Source: Glycomyces terrestris (GTDB lineage Bacteria; Actinomycetota; Actinomycetes; Mycobacteriales; Micromonosporaceae). From it: a DNA stretch of 64,000 bases. Position 1 is the stretch's first letter; every line of letters starts with the position of its first letter. The stretch spans positions 912,661 to 976,660 of the forward strand of contig NZ_RSEB01000002.1 in the NCBI RefSeq assembly GCF_003933745.1. The letters run 5' to 3'. Below are positions 36,510-44,538 of this stretch, in pieces. Made by a program: the position numbers and the translations under genes. The notes beneath the pieces are model-generated. The model was not told the DNA's origin. It made no database searches and worked only from the letters and a program-made list of their open reading frames with translations.

Positions 36510-37265
36510 GTGCACACGACGGCGAAGCGGGCCGAGCGCGCCGACGCCCAGCGCAACCGGCGGAAGGTCCTGGAGACCGCCGACCGGCTCTTCGGCGAGG
36601 GCGGCACCGCGGTCTCCCTCGGAGAGATCGCCGCCGCCGCGGGCGTGGGCGCGGGCACCGTCTACCGGCACTTCCCCACCAAGGACGCCCTCCTCGCCAC
36701 CGTCCTGGACCGGCGCCTGGCCGCCCTCGGCGACTACGGCGCCGAGATGGTCCGCCACCCCGACCCCGAGGCCGCCTTCTTCGCCTACCTGGGGTTCCTC
36801 GCCGACCAGGCCCTCGCCAACCGCGCGATCTGCGAGGCCCTGGCCGGGCGCGGCGACTGGATGGAGCCCACCAAGGCCGCCGGCTCCTGCGTCATCGACT
36901 CCCCGCTCGCGGTCCTGCTGCGGCGCGTCCAGGACTCCGGGGCCGTCCGCGGCGACCTCGACCTCGAGGACGTGCGCGCCCTGCTCTCGTGCTGCGTCGG
37001 CATGGCCGCCGCCACCGGCTCGCGCGACCGCGCCCGCCGCCTCGCAGAGGTCGTCTGGGACGGTCTCCGCACGGAACGGAACCCTGAGAATCGTAACGAA
37101 ACACCGGTCGGGAGCGAGCCGCGTGACGAAACCGTCGTAACGGAAGGCGGCTGTCCGGTCTGCGGCGGCCCGATCGCCCACGCGGGCACCGGCCGGCCCG
37201 CCAAGTTCTGCTCACCGGCCTGCCGCCAGCGGGCCTTCCGCGAGAAGCGGAAGCGCTCCGCCTGA
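36510..37265 (+). CDS. TetR-family regulator with C-terminal zinc-ribbon tail
   Basis: 251 residues. The N-terminal TetR HTH reads RRKVLETADRLFGEGGTAVS, then EIAAAAGVGAGTVYRHFPTKDALL. A ligand domain follows to about 200. Residues about 213-251 form a separate module with four Cys: CPVCGGPIAH, then RPAKFCSPACRQRAFREKRKR. This CxxC...CxxxC tail is a small actinobacterial zinc-ribbon-like motif found attached to varied proteins, and is unusual on a TetR. GTG 36510 is preceded by GAGGGGG. Divergent from the NmrA-like gene, probably its repressor. Confidence 0.88.
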   Translation: MHTTAKRAERADAQRNRRKVLETADRLFGEGGTAVSLGEIAAAAGVGAGTVYRHFPTKDALLATVLDRRLAALGDYGAEMVRHPDPEAAFFAYLGFLADQALANRAICEALAGRGDWMEPTKAAGSCVIDSPLAVLLRRVQDSGAVRGDLDLEDVRALLSCCVGMAAATGSRDRARRLAEVVWDGLRTERNPENRNETPVGSEPRDETVVTEGGCPVCGGPIAHAGTGRPAKFCSPACRQRAFREKRKRSA

Positions 37266-37287
37266 GCCGCAACGCCTGAGCCGCAAC
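37260..37287 (+). repeat. 14-bp tandem duplication over the TetR stop codon
   Basis: GCCTGAGCCGCAAC occurs twice in direct contact, 37260-37273 and 37274-37287. The first copy contains the TGA stop of the TetR gene. It looks like a recent slippage duplication and does not alter the protein. Confidence 0.85.
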
Positions 37288-37293
37288 ACGAAA

Positions 37294-37320
37294 GGGCCTC
37301 CCGCCGCCGGCGGGAGGCCC
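37294..37320. terminator. Bidirectional terminator between TetR and GH12 genes
   Basis: A perfect 12-bp stem GGGCCTCCCGCC/GGCGGGAGGCCC with a 3-base loop. AAA precedes it and TCAT follows, so termination in either direction is possible, with CTTTCG after the stem on the minus strand. It separates the convergent tetR and GH12 genes. Confidence 0.75.
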
Positions 37321-37332
37321 TCATCACACCCC

Positions 37333-38037
37333 TTACGTGCTCAGCGAGTAGCTGTTGACGCGGAAGTCGCGGCCGCCGGCCGAGGAGGTGATCTCCCAGC
37401 CCAGCTGGATCTGGTCGATCCGCACGTTCGGCATCCGGCCGGTGTTCACCAGCCACTGGCAGATCGCGGTGATGTTCACCGACCCGCTGGTGAACTGGCT
37501 CTCCGCCAGGAAGCTGTAGACGGGGTTGGCCCCGTTCGAGCCCTGGTGGTAGCGCCAGTTGCGGCCGCCGAGGTTGACGGTGGTCTGGTGGCCGCCGATC
37601 GGCCCGACCGGGCCGTACCACTGGGTCCAGATCATGATCTCGTGCGCGTGGCCGTTGCCCCACACGTCGTACGCGGTGTTGTAGGCCAGGCCCGACCCGG
37701 TCGGCACCGTGACGTTCAGGTTGCTGGACACGTTCCCCATGTTGGAGACGTTGCGCCCCAGCGTGTACGACACGTTCGGGTAGGACTTGATGCCGCCGGT
37801 GTTCGGGTGGTTCGCCCACACGCCCCAGTTGCTGGCGGAGTTCGCCCAGATCGACTGCGGCCCGTAGCCGGAGCCCCAGACGTTGTTGTAGAGCGTGTAG
37901 GCCCCGGTCTGCCAGCTGCCCCAGCGGTCCGAGGAGGACCAGTTGGCGGCCTGGGCGGGGGATTGCAAAGCGCCGACGGCGCCCGCGGTGGCCAGGGGAG
38001 CGGCCAGCGCGGCGGTGAGGAGCGATCTGCGTCGCAT
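37333..38037 (-). CDS. Secreted endoglucanase, glycoside hydrolase family 12
   Basis: 234 residues. The signal peptide MRRRSLLTAALAAPLATAGA ends at a QSPAQA-A cleavage site near residue 30; the RRRSLL sequence is compatible with Tat export. The GH12 jelly-roll has the nucleophile Glu133 in HEIMIWTQW and the acid/base Glu215 in GWEITSS, plus NNVWGSGYG and NWRYHQGS. No binding module is attached. GH12 enzymes retain configuration and cut beta-1,4-glucan or xyloglucan. ATG 38037 is preferred over the upstream ATG at 38085 because the signal then starts correctly. The neighbour hisE is core metabolism, suggesting an inserted accessory gene. Confidence 0.93.
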   Translation of the reverse strand: MRRRSLLTAALAAPLATAGAVGALQSPAQAANWSSSDRWGSWQTGAYTLYNNVWGSGYGPQSIWANSASNWGVWANHPNTGGIKSYPNVSYTLGRNVSNMGNVSSNLNVTVPTGSGLAYNTAYDVWGNGHAHEIMIWTQWYGPVGPIGGHQTTVNLGGRNWRYHQGSNGANPVYSFLAESQFTSGSVNITAICQWLVNTGRMPNVRIDQIQLGWEITSSAGGRDFRVNSYSLST

Positions 38038-38079
38038 GGGCGAGCGCCTTTCTCGTGACACACGGATCCAATCGTCGAC

Positions 38080-38094
38080 ATTCATTCGATGAAT
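38080..38094. promoter_or_regulatory. Candidate operator upstream of GH12
   Basis: ATTCAT-TCG-ATGAAT is a perfect 6-bp dyad 43 bases upstream of the GH12 start, next to an AT-rich stretch (38098-38133) that could hold the promoter. The flanking ACATT and ATGT partly extend the symmetry. It differs from the palindromes before the two GH5 genes. Function is inference. Confidence 0.5.
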
Positions 38095-38252
38095 CTCGAT
38101 GTTTAAATTAGATCATACGACCCAATTAATGTCTAGGCCCGAATCCTCCGGATCTGCCCCCGCCGTGATCTCGGTCTCCGCCGTCCCGCAGTCCGGTCGC
38201 CGCGCCGCGTCGGCCGCGGAACCGCCGCCCCCGCCGCGTAGCATTCACGGAT

Positions 38253-38516
38253 GTGAAGACCTTCGAGCAGCTCTACGCCGAACTTTCCGAGAAAGCAGTC
38301 ACCCGCCCCGAGGGCTCCGGCACCGTCGCCGCCCTCGACGCCGGCGTCCATGCCATCGGCAAGAAGATCGTCGAAGAGGCGGCCGAGGTCTGGATGGCCG
38401 CCGAGTACGAGTCGGACGAGGCCGCGGCCGAGGAGATCTCCCAGCTCCTCTACCACCTCCAGGTGATGATGGTCGCCCGCGGCATCAGCGTCGAAGACGT
38501 CTACCGGTACCTCTAG
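38253..38516 (+). CDS. hisE: Phosphoribosyl-ATP pyrophosphatase
   Basis: 87 residues of the MazG-like all-alpha fold. It hydrolyses PR-ATP to PR-AMP, step 2 of histidine synthesis. Metal-binding acidic residues are in [16 protein letters not shown] and [23 protein letters not shown] hexamer (38239-38244) is eight bases before GTG 38253 and no Shine-Dalgarno is present, so a leaderless start is likely. hisG follows after 14 bases; hisE-hisG is the common actinobacterial pair. Confidence 0.95.
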   Translation: MKTFEQLYAELSEKAVTRPEGSGTVAALDAGVHAIGKKIVEEAAEVWMAAEYESDEAAAEEISQLLYHLQVMMVARGISVEDVYRYL

Positions 38517-38530
38517 AAAGGCCCATCCGC

Positions 38531-39388
38531 ATGCTCCGCATCGCCGTGCCGAACAAGGGCGCGCTCTCCCAGGGCGCCACCGACATCCTCACCGAGGCCG
38601 GCTACCGGCAGCGCCGGTCCAGCCGCGACCTCCAGTCCCTCGACGCCGACAACGGCGTCGAGTTCTTCTACCTGCGCCCCGGCGACATCGCCACCTACGT
38701 CGCCTCCGGCGACCTCGACCTCGGCATCACCGGCCGCGACCTCGCCGTCAACTCCGGTGCCGAGGTCGACGAGGTCCTCGCGCTCGGCTTCGGCCGCTCC
38801 ACGTTCCGCTACGCGGCCCGCCCCGGCGACGTCGACTCCGTGGCCGGCCTCGACGGGAAGCGCATCGCCACCTCCTACCCGGGCGTGGTCCGCCGCGACC
38901 TCGAGGCCCACGGCGTCAAGACCGAGATCGTCAAGCTCGCCGGCGCCGTGGAGAACGCGATCGCCCTCGGCGTCGCCGACGCCATCGCCGACGTCGTCGA
39001 GACCGGCACCACCCTCAAGCAGGCCGGACTCGCCGTCTTCGGCGACCCGATCATGCACTCCGAGGCCGTCATCGTCCGCAAGACCGCGGCCGACGCCGGG
39101 CAGGCGCCCGAGCGCGCGGTGGAGCAGCTGCTGCGGCGCCTGCGCGGCGTCCTCGTCGCCCGCTCCTACGTCATGCTCGCCTACGACGTGCGCGCCGAAC
39201 TCCTCGAAGCGGCCGTCGAGCTCACCCCCGGCATCGAGTCCCCGACGGTCTCGCCGCTGCATCGGGAAGGGTGGGTCGCCGTCCAGTCGATGACCGAGCG
39301 CGCCGACCTGCACCGCGTCATGGACGCCCTCTACGACCTGGGCGCCCGCGGCATCCTCGCCTCGAACATCGACGCCTCCCGCCTCTAG
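38531..39388 (+). CDS. hisG: ATP phosphoribosyltransferase, long form
   Basis: 285 residues, the HisZ-independent long form with a C-terminal ACT-like regulatory domain (about 210-285, including GIESPTVSPLHREGWVAVQS) that binds histidine for feedback inhibition. The catalytic part has LRIAVPNKGALSQ, LDLGITGRDL, RIATSYPGVVRR and the PRPP loop VVETGTTLKQAGL. It makes phosphoribosyl-ATP, the first step of histidine synthesis. GAAAGG precedes ATG 38531 by eight bases. The gene ends seven bases from the convergent PH-domain operon. Confidence 0.96.
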   Translation: MLRIAVPNKGALSQGATDILTEAGYRQRRSSRDLQSLDADNGVEFFYLRPGDIATYVASGDLDLGITGRDLAVNSGAEVDEVLALGFGRSTFRYAARPGDVDSVAGLDGKRIATSYPGVVRRDLEAHGVKTEIVKLAGAVENAIALGVADAIADVVETGTTLKQAGLAVFGDPIMHSEAVIVRKTAADAGQAPERAVEQLLRRLRGVLVARSYVMLAYDVRAELLEAAVELTPGIESPTVSPLHREGWVAVQSMTERADLHRVMDALYDLGARGILASNIDASRL

Positions 39389-39394
39389 GCGGCG

Positions 39395-40822
39395 TCACGA
39401 CAGCCGCGGCCGCTCCAGGGCGGCCGCGGCGTCCGCCCGCTCCCGCAGCTCGGCGGCCATCGCCACCGCCTCCCGCGCGTCCCGGTGCAGCGCCACCGCG
39501 TCGTGCCCGAGCCCGCCCGCGGCCAGCGCCCGCACCGTCGCCAGCCCCTGCATCCGCTGCACCCGGCCCTGCGTCACCTTCACCGACTGGATCCGCGCGT
39601 ACGGCAGCGCCACATGCGTGTTCACCCATAGGCCGTGCCGCACCACGAACGCCCGGTCCGTCAGCGCCGCCCCGGTCCGCTTCCAGCGCAGCGGCATCCG
39701 CCACCGCGCCCGCGCCGGCGGCCGCGCCGTCTCGAACACGCTCGGCAGGTCCGGCACCGCCGCGGCGGCCACCACCGCGACCTCCTCCGGCCCGCCCACC
39801 GGCAGCGCCGTCACCGACTTGACCGCGGACGCGCTCTGCTGCGCCACCGCCGCCGTCCACACCTCGACCCGCCGCCACCGCCGCGACCGCCACAGCACCG
39901 GCTCGTCGAAGCTCACGCCCGTCACCCGGTCCACCGGCACCGTCTCGTGGCTGGTGTCCGTCAGCCCCCGCTGCACGAGCAGGTTCGGGCCGTCGCGCCC
40001 GATCCTGAAGCGGCCGTTGCGCAGGAACCGGTTCACCATCGCGACCGTCGACTGGAGGTACCCCAGCAGCGCCGGCGCGAAGAAGCCCACCCACAGCGTG
40101 GTCGCCACGGTGCTGAACCCGAAGATCGAGCCCGTCACCGCGAACGCCGTCCCGAACACCGCGACGGCCGTGATCTGCACCGGCAGCGCCTCCAGCAGCG
40201 AGGCGAGCGCCAGGCGCTTGACGGTCACCTGCGGCACCAGCAGGCCCGCGTCCCGCTCCGGCACCGCCTCGTCGGCCCCGGCCGGCTCCTGCGGCGCCGC
40301 CGCCGGGCGGCCCGCGATCGCCAGCAGCTCGGCGCGCAGCTCCAGCGCCCGGTCGGCCTTGAGGTACGCCAGCTTCGCGTCCGTGCCGTCGCCCCCGGCG
40401 ACCTCGATGTTCAACTGCGCCAAGCCGAACAGGCGCGCCCGGATCGGCCGCGCCAGGTCCACCGACTGGAGCCGGTCCAGCGGCACCGTGCGGTGGCTGC
40501 GGGTGAACACGCCACCGTAGATGTGCAGCTCGCGGCCCCAGATGACGAAGCCGCGGTACTGGAGCGCGATGAGGCTCGCGATCCCGCCGACCACGGCCGC
40601 GCCGAGCGCGATGTAGATCGCGAACAGGAAGTTCCGCGACGTGAACGCCTGGATGCCCGCGGCGGCGACGGCCGCGGTCAGGAACCGGAAGCTCTCCAGG
40701 AGCGGCGTGAGCGGGTGCAGGCGCTGGCGCTGCACGCCCGCGGGCGGCGCGCTCGGCGCCGGATCGGCCGGCGCGGGCCCGTACGGCGCCTCGGCCAGCG
40801 GGGGAGCGGGCTCGTCGCTCAC
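39395..40822 (-). CDS. Membrane protein with bacterial PH (DUF304/YdbT-like) domains
   Basis: 475 residues. A Pro-rich cytoplasmic N-terminus precedes two hydrophobic pairs (about 60-105: FLFAIYIALGAAVVGGIASLI; about 205-260: LPVQITAVAVFGTAFAV, TTLWVGFFAPALLGYL). Each is followed by a PH-like module with the repeated GVFTRSHRTVPLDRLQSVDL, GLTDTSHETVPVDRVTGVSF and GLWVNTHVALPYARIQSVKV pattern, so three copies. Function is unknown; YdbST-type pairs are linked to envelope stress or lantibiotic resistance in Bacillus. GTG start overlaps the upstream partner by four bases (GTGA). Confidence 0.85.
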   Translation of the reverse strand: MSDEPAPPLAEAPYGPAPADPAPSAPPAGVQRQRLHPLTPLLESFRFLTAAVAAAGIQAFTSRNFLFAIYIALGAAVVGGIASLIALQYRGFVIWGRELHIYGGVFTRSHRTVPLDRLQSVDLARPIRARLFGLAQLNIEVAGGDGTDAKLAYLKADRALELRAELLAIAGRPAAAPQEPAGADEAVPERDAGLLVPQVTVKRLALASLLEALPVQITAVAVFGTAFAVTGSIFGFSTVATTLWVGFFAPALLGYLQSTVAMVNRFLRNGRFRIGRDGPNLLVQRGLTDTSHETVPVDRVTGVSFDEPVLWRSRRWRRVEVWTAAVAQQSASAVKSVTALPVGGPEEVAVVAAAAVPDLPSVFETARPPARARWRMPLRWKRTGAALTDRAFVVRHGLWVNTHVALPYARIQSVKVTQGRVQRMQGLATVRALAAGGLGHDAVALHRDAREAVAMAAELRERADAAAALERPRLS

Positions 40823-41325
40823 AGGCCCTCCCGCACCTCGGCGGCCCGGACGGCGAGCCGGTCGCGCAGCGCCGAGGCGGCGGCCGGGTCGAGCCCGGGC
40901 ACCTCGGTGGTCGAACCGAGGGCCGCGGTGCGCACCTGGAGCGTGGTCAGCCCGAACATGCGCTCGATGGGCCCGGCGGAGAGGTCGATGAGCTGAATGC
41001 GACCGTAGGGGACGATGCTCAGCCGCCGCGTCAGCAGCCCGTGGCGCACCAGCAGGTCCTCCTCGCGCTCGGCGAAGCCCCACGTGGCGACCGTCCGCGA
41101 CACCGTCCACGCGCGCAGGCCCGCGAGCACCGCGTATCCGCCGAGGGCCCACAGCGGCCCCTCCCAGCCGAGCCAGATCGTCAGCGGCACGGCCGCCGCG
41201 ACCGCCAGGAGGAAGACGTTGATCAGGCTCCGCAGCACCCACACCGTGCGCAGCCGCGGGGACATCGGCTGCCATGTGAGCTCGCCGGGCCACAGGTCCC
41301 ACACCGGGATCGCTTTCGGACTCAT
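40819..41325 (-). CDS. Membrane protein with single bacterial PH domain (YdbS-like)
   Basis: 168 residues. Two hydrophobic segments (VWVLRSLINVFLLAVAAAVPL and LWALGGYAVLAGLRAW) are followed by one PH-like module with VRHGLLTRRLSIVPYGRIQL and FGLTTLQVRTAALGS. It is the first gene of the pair, overlapping the three-domain YdbT-like partner by GTGA. A complex of the two is likely by analogy with YdbS-YdbT. Confidence 0.88.
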   Translation of the reverse strand: MSPKAIPVWDLWPGELTWQPMSPRLRTVWVLRSLINVFLLAVAAAVPLTIWLGWEGPLWALGGYAVLAGLRAWTVSRTVATWGFAEREEDLLVRHGLLTRRLSIVPYGRIQLIDLSAGPIERMFGLTTLQVRTAALGSTTEVPGLDPAAASALRDRLAVRAAEVREGL

Positions 41326-41332
41326 GCCTCGA

Positions 41333-41578
41333 TCATTCCACTCGTCGCGCCTCGCACGGGAATCCGCGCGCGGTGAGGAAGTCGCGCAGCACCGGCAGGT
41401 GCTCCTCGCAGGCGGCCCAGCGCTTGACGCGGTCGGCCCCGTGGATGCGCGGATTGCGCCACAGCAGCATCCAGGCGGCCTCGCGGCGGCAGCCGCGCGA
41501 GGAGCACACGGGCGGGCGCTCGCCGCCGGGCGCGGCGGTCTCGGAAGCTCGGTCGGACACAGTGCGATTGTGCGTCAT
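41333..41578 (-). CDS. Small conserved actinobacterial Cys/His protein
   Basis: 81 residues: a disordered N-terminus, then CSSRGCRREAAWMLLWRNPRIH, KRWAACEEHLPVLRDFL and GFPCEARRVE. The CxxxxC and CxxH pairs look like a small zinc-binding site. Similar proteins occur widely in actinobacteria without known function, and some are misnamed acetone carboxylase. ATG 41578 is chosen; a GTG at 41560 would shorten it by six residues. It ends seven bases before the YdbS-like start, so it may be cotranscribed with that operon. Confidence 0.75.
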   Translation of the reverse strand: MTHNRTVSDRASETAAPGGERPPVCSSRGCRREAAWMLLWRNPRIHGADRVKRWAACEEHLPVLRDFLTARGFPCEARRVE

Positions 41579-41583
41579 CGGCC

Positions 41584-42147
41584 TCAGCCGTGGCGAGGCC
41601 ACACGGCTGTGTCGATGAACGCCTCGACCGCCTCGATCACGTCCGCGAGCGCGTGCGCCGAGTCCACGAGCGGCCGCCCGCGCAGGAACATGCCGTGGTC
41701 GGCGCCGCGGATCTCGCACACCTCGCCGGGCAGCTCCCGCGCGAGCGCCTCGTTCCAGGCCGGATCGGCGGTGCCGCCGATGAGCAGGAACGGCGCGGTG
41801 GCGCGGCGCAGGGCCTTGACGATCGGGTAGTGCTGGAGGAACGGCGTGAACCAGATGGCCGGGAGACCGTGGTGGGCCGCGAGCAGGGCCGCGGCCGTGC
41901 CGAGGGACTTGCCGACCAGGAGCGGCGGGTCGTCGTTGTGGACCCGGTCGAGCACGGCCTCAGTCTGCTCGCACACGCCCTCGACCATGGTCTGGTGGTC
42001 GGCCGCGAGCCGGTCGACGTCCGTCCACTGGATCGGGTACGTGTGCGCCCCGCGCGATTGGAGCGCCACGTGGGTGTACATCAGCAGCGGGCCCTGGACG
42101 CTGTAGTTGCGTCCGGGAAGGAGGAGGGCCTGGCGACGGCGGGGCAT
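41584..42147 (-). CDS. Alpha/beta hydrolase fold protein
   Basis: 187 residues. The nucleophile elbow is LVGKSLGTAAALLA (GKSLG). The acid region is GGTADPAW and the His is in GADHGMF. The N-terminus RQALLLPGRNYSVQGPLLMY is typical of small serine hydrolases. Substrate unknown. The start is ATG 42147. TAGAAT on the minus strand lies seven bases upstream, and no Shine-Dalgarno is present, so the mRNA is probably leaderless. It therefore does not depend on the RNA candidate located upstream. Confidence 0.85.
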   Translation of the reverse strand: MPRRRQALLLPGRNYSVQGPLLMYTHVALQSRGAHTYPIQWTDVDRLAADHQTMVEGVCEQTEAVLDRVHNDDPPLLVGKSLGTAAALLAAHHGLPAIWFTPFLQHYPIVKALRRATAPFLLIGGTADPAWNEALARELPGEVCEIRGADHGMFLRGRPLVDSAHALADVIEAVEAFIDTAVWPRHG

Positions 42148-42205
42148 GAGCGTGATTCTAGTTGCGGTCCGGCCCGGGTTCCGTACGCGAGCCGTCACCG
42201 CGCGC

Positions 42206-42285
42206 GGAGAAAAAGAAGACCCGCACGACCACGGGGGAAGTCGTGCGGGTTGGAGAAAGCATAGCGCTCCGACATTTCGCAGCAA
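42206..42285 (-). ncRNA. Candidate minus-strand small RNA with C-rich terminator hairpin
   Basis: On the minus strand TTGCTG (42280-42285) and TATGCT (42258-42263) form a promoter with 16-base spacing. About seven bases later begins a perfect 11-bp hairpin (ACCCGCACGAC/GTCGTGCGGGT, 42250-42219) whose 10-base loop contains CCCCC. CTTCTTTTTCTCC follows directly, an intrinsic terminator. The RNA would be about 45 nt. The downstream hydrolase has its own promoter. The C-rich loop recalls the terminal hairpin of actinobacterial 6C RNA, but the first 6C hairpin is not evident. Function unknown. Confidence 0.4.
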
Positions 42286-42323
42286 CGGATTGAATCGGCG
42301 CGGCGTGTCACGCTCCAGGGCAA

Positions 42324-42340
42324 AAACCCCCTGGGGGTTT
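42324..42340 (-). terminator. Orphan terminator-like hairpin, minus strand
   Basis: Read on the minus strand, AAACCCCC-A-GGGGGTTT continues into TTTTTGCC, a short GC stem followed by a T-run. No minus-strand gene lies upstream before moxR on the other strand. The surrounding 42148-42526 gap (379 bases) also holds a GTCGGG/CCCGAC hairpin at 42400-42413 and, near 42479, TACCAT as a possible moxR -10. I see no coding sequence in it. Confidence 0.4.
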
Positions 42341-42526
42341 GCCGCGCCGCGGCGCTGGCAGTCTAGACCTGCTGCGCCCCAAGGGGTTCGGGGTGAACTG
42401 TCGGGTTCCCGACAAAAGGCGGTGCGAAAGCCCGAAACGGGTCCCTCCGGGCCCCTGCGGCCCTCGAACCGGCGCACTACCATCGACAGCACCGGACCGA
42501 ACCGCGCCACCGAGACTGGAGCCGAT

Positions 42527-43600
42527 ATGGGATCACCCGAGGGATCGGGGTCGAACGGACTGCCGACGCCGGCCGAGAACGCCGCCCTGCTGGAGAAGGC
42601 CCTGTTCGAGATCAAGAAGGTCATCGTCGGCCAGGACGCCCTGGTCGAGCGCATGTTCGCGGCCCTCCTCGCGCGCGGCCACTGCCTCATCGAGGGCGTG
42701 CCCGGCGTCGCGAAGACCCTCGCGGTCGAGACCATGGCCAAGGTCGTCGGCGCCGAGTTCAACCGCATCCAGTTCACCCCCGACCTGGTGCCCGCCGACA
42801 TCGTCGGCACCCGCATCTACCGGCAGTCCTCGGAGTCCTTCGACGTCGAGCTCGGCCCGGTCTACACCAACTTCGTGCTCGCCGACGAGATCAACCGCGC
42901 CCCCGCGAAGGTCCAGTCCGCGATGCTCGAGGTCATGGCCGAGCAGCGCATCTCCATCGGCGGCCAGACCCACGTCCTCCCCAAGCCGTTCCTGGTCATG
43001 GCCACCCAGAACCCGATCGAGCAGGAGGGCGTCTACCCGCTCCCCGAGGCCCAGCGCGACCGCTTCCTGTTCAAGATCAACGTCGGCTACCCCACCGACG
43101 CCGAGGAGCGCGAGATCGTCTTCCGCATGGGCGTCGACACTCCCGTGCCCGACAAGGTCCTCGACACCGCCGACCTCCTGCGCCTCCAGCAGGCCGCCGA
43201 CGGCGTCTTCATCCACAACGCCCTGGTCGACTACGCCGTGCGCATCGTCATGGCCACCCGCAACCCCGCCGCCGCGGGCCTGGGCGCCATCGCCCGGCAC
43301 ATCCAGTACGGGGCCAGCCCCCGCGCCTCGCTCGGCCTCATCCGCGCCACCCGCGCCATCGCGCTCCTGCGCGGCCGCGACTACGCGCTCCCGCAGGACC
43401 TCGACGACATCGCGCCCGACGTCCTCCGCCACCGGCTCGTGCTCTCCTACGACGCCATGGCCGACGGCATCACCGCCGACCGCCTCGTCGTGCAGCTCCT
43501 CCAGGCCGTCCCGGCCCCCACCGTGACGCCCCGCCAGGACGCCGCCCCGCGCCCCGCCGAACCGGCCTACCAGCAGCCGCCCCAGCCGGGGGCCTGGTAG
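42527..43600 (+). CDS. MoxR-type AAA+ ATPase
   Basis: 357 residues. Walker A is IEGVPGVAKTLAVE, Walker B FVLADEINRAPAKVQ, sensor 1 LVMATQNPIEQEGVYPLPEAQ, with the Arg finger in QRDRFLF and sensor 2 near GASPRASLGL. MoxR ATPases act as chaperones that insert metals or mature complexes together with VWA-domain partners, which follow here. A Pro-rich tail (APTVTPRQDAAPRPAEPAYQ) ends the protein. The start is ATG 42527; no strong ribosome site is seen, only GGAG. Confidence 0.93.
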   Translation: MGSPEGSGSNGLPTPAENAALLEKALFEIKKVIVGQDALVERMFAALLARGHCLIEGVPGVAKTLAVETMAKVVGAEFNRIQFTPDLVPADIVGTRIYRQSSESFDVELGPVYTNFVLADEINRAPAKVQSAMLEVMAEQRISIGGQTHVLPKPFLVMATQNPIEQEGVYPLPEAQRDRFLFKINVGYPTDAEEREIVFRMGVDTPVPDKVLDTADLLRLQQAADGVFIHNALVDYAVRIVMATRNPAAAGLGAIARHIQYGASPRASLGLIRATRAIALLRGRDYALPQDLDDIAPDVLRHRLVLSYDAMADGITADRLVVQLLQAVPAPTVTPRQDAAPRPAEPAYQQPPQPGAW

Positions 43601-43604
43601 CCGC

Positions 43605-44522
43605 GTGAACACCGCCGACCTGCGCGCCCTCGACCGCCTCCAGCTGCTCGTCACCCGCCGCCTCGACGGGCTCCTCCACGGCGACTACCTGGGACTGCTC
43701 CCCGGCGCCGGCTCCGAGCCCGGCGAGGCCCGCGAGTACCGCGCCGGGGACGACGTGCGCCGCATGGACTGGCCGGTCACCGCCCGCACCACGGTCCCGC
43801 ACGTGCGCACCACGATCGCCGACCGCGAACTCGAGACCTGGCTCGCGGTCGACCTCTCGCCGAGCCTCGACTTCGGCACCGTCGGCATGCTCAAGCGCGA
43901 CCTCGCCGAAGGCGCCGTCGCCGCGTTCGCCTACCTCGCCGGCCGCGGCGGCAACCGCATCGGCGCCGTCGTCACCGAAGGCGGCCCCGCGAAGGCCATC
44001 CCGCCCCGGCCCGGCCGCGGCGGCGCCCGCTCGCTCCTGCGCGCCGTCACGGGCCTCCCGCGCGGCGAGGGCGGCCACGGCGCCGTACCTGTGCGCAGCA
44101 ACCTGGCCGAACTCATCGACAAGACCCGCCGCCACGCCCGCCGCCGTGGCCTCGCGATCGTCGTCTCGGACTTCCTCGAGGACGAGGAGCACCCGAGCGA
44201 CTGGCCGCGCGAGCTGCGCCGCCTGGCCGTGCGCCAGCAGGTCCTGTGCGTCGAGGTCCTCGACCCCGCCGAGCTCGCGCTCCCCGACGTCGGCGTCCTC
44301 GACCTCATCGACCCCGAGACCGGCCAGACCGTGGAGATCCAGACCGGCAACGCCCGCTTCCGGGCCCGCTACGCCGCGGCCGCCGCCGAGCAGCGCGCCC
44401 GCATCGCCGCGGGCATCCGCTCGGGCGGCGCCGCCCACCTGCGCCTGTCGACCGGCTCGGACTGGCTGCGCGACATCGCCGCGTTCGTCGCCGAGCGCCG
44501 CCACCTCGCCGCTTACCGCTGA
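43605..44522 (+). CDS. DUF58-family protein (MoxR partner)
   Basis: 305 residues. The DUF58 signature YLGLLPGAGSEPGEAREYR followed by AGDDVRRMDWPVTART is near residue 25-65, then a VWA-like fold with AVDLSPSLDFG, which keeps a DxSxS-type metal site. It has no signal peptide. In many actinobacteria moxR-DUF58-VWA forms an operon for assembly or secretion-related functions that remain poorly defined. It starts at GTG 43605, four bases after moxR. Confidence 0.9.
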   Translation: MNTADLRALDRLQLLVTRRLDGLLHGDYLGLLPGAGSEPGEAREYRAGDDVRRMDWPVTARTTVPHVRTTIADRELETWLAVDLSPSLDFGTVGMLKRDLAEGAVAAFAYLAGRGGNRIGAVVTEGGPAKAIPPRPGRGGARSLLRAVTGLPRGEGGHGAVPVRSNLAELIDKTRRHARRRGLAIVVSDFLEDEEHPSDWPRELRRLAVRQQVLCVEVLDPAELALPDVGVLDLIDPETGQTVEIQTGNARFRARYAAAAAEQRARIAAGIRSGGAAHLRLSTGSDWLRDIAAFVAERRHLAAYR

Positions 44523-44538
44523 CCCGCAAGGAGAACCG

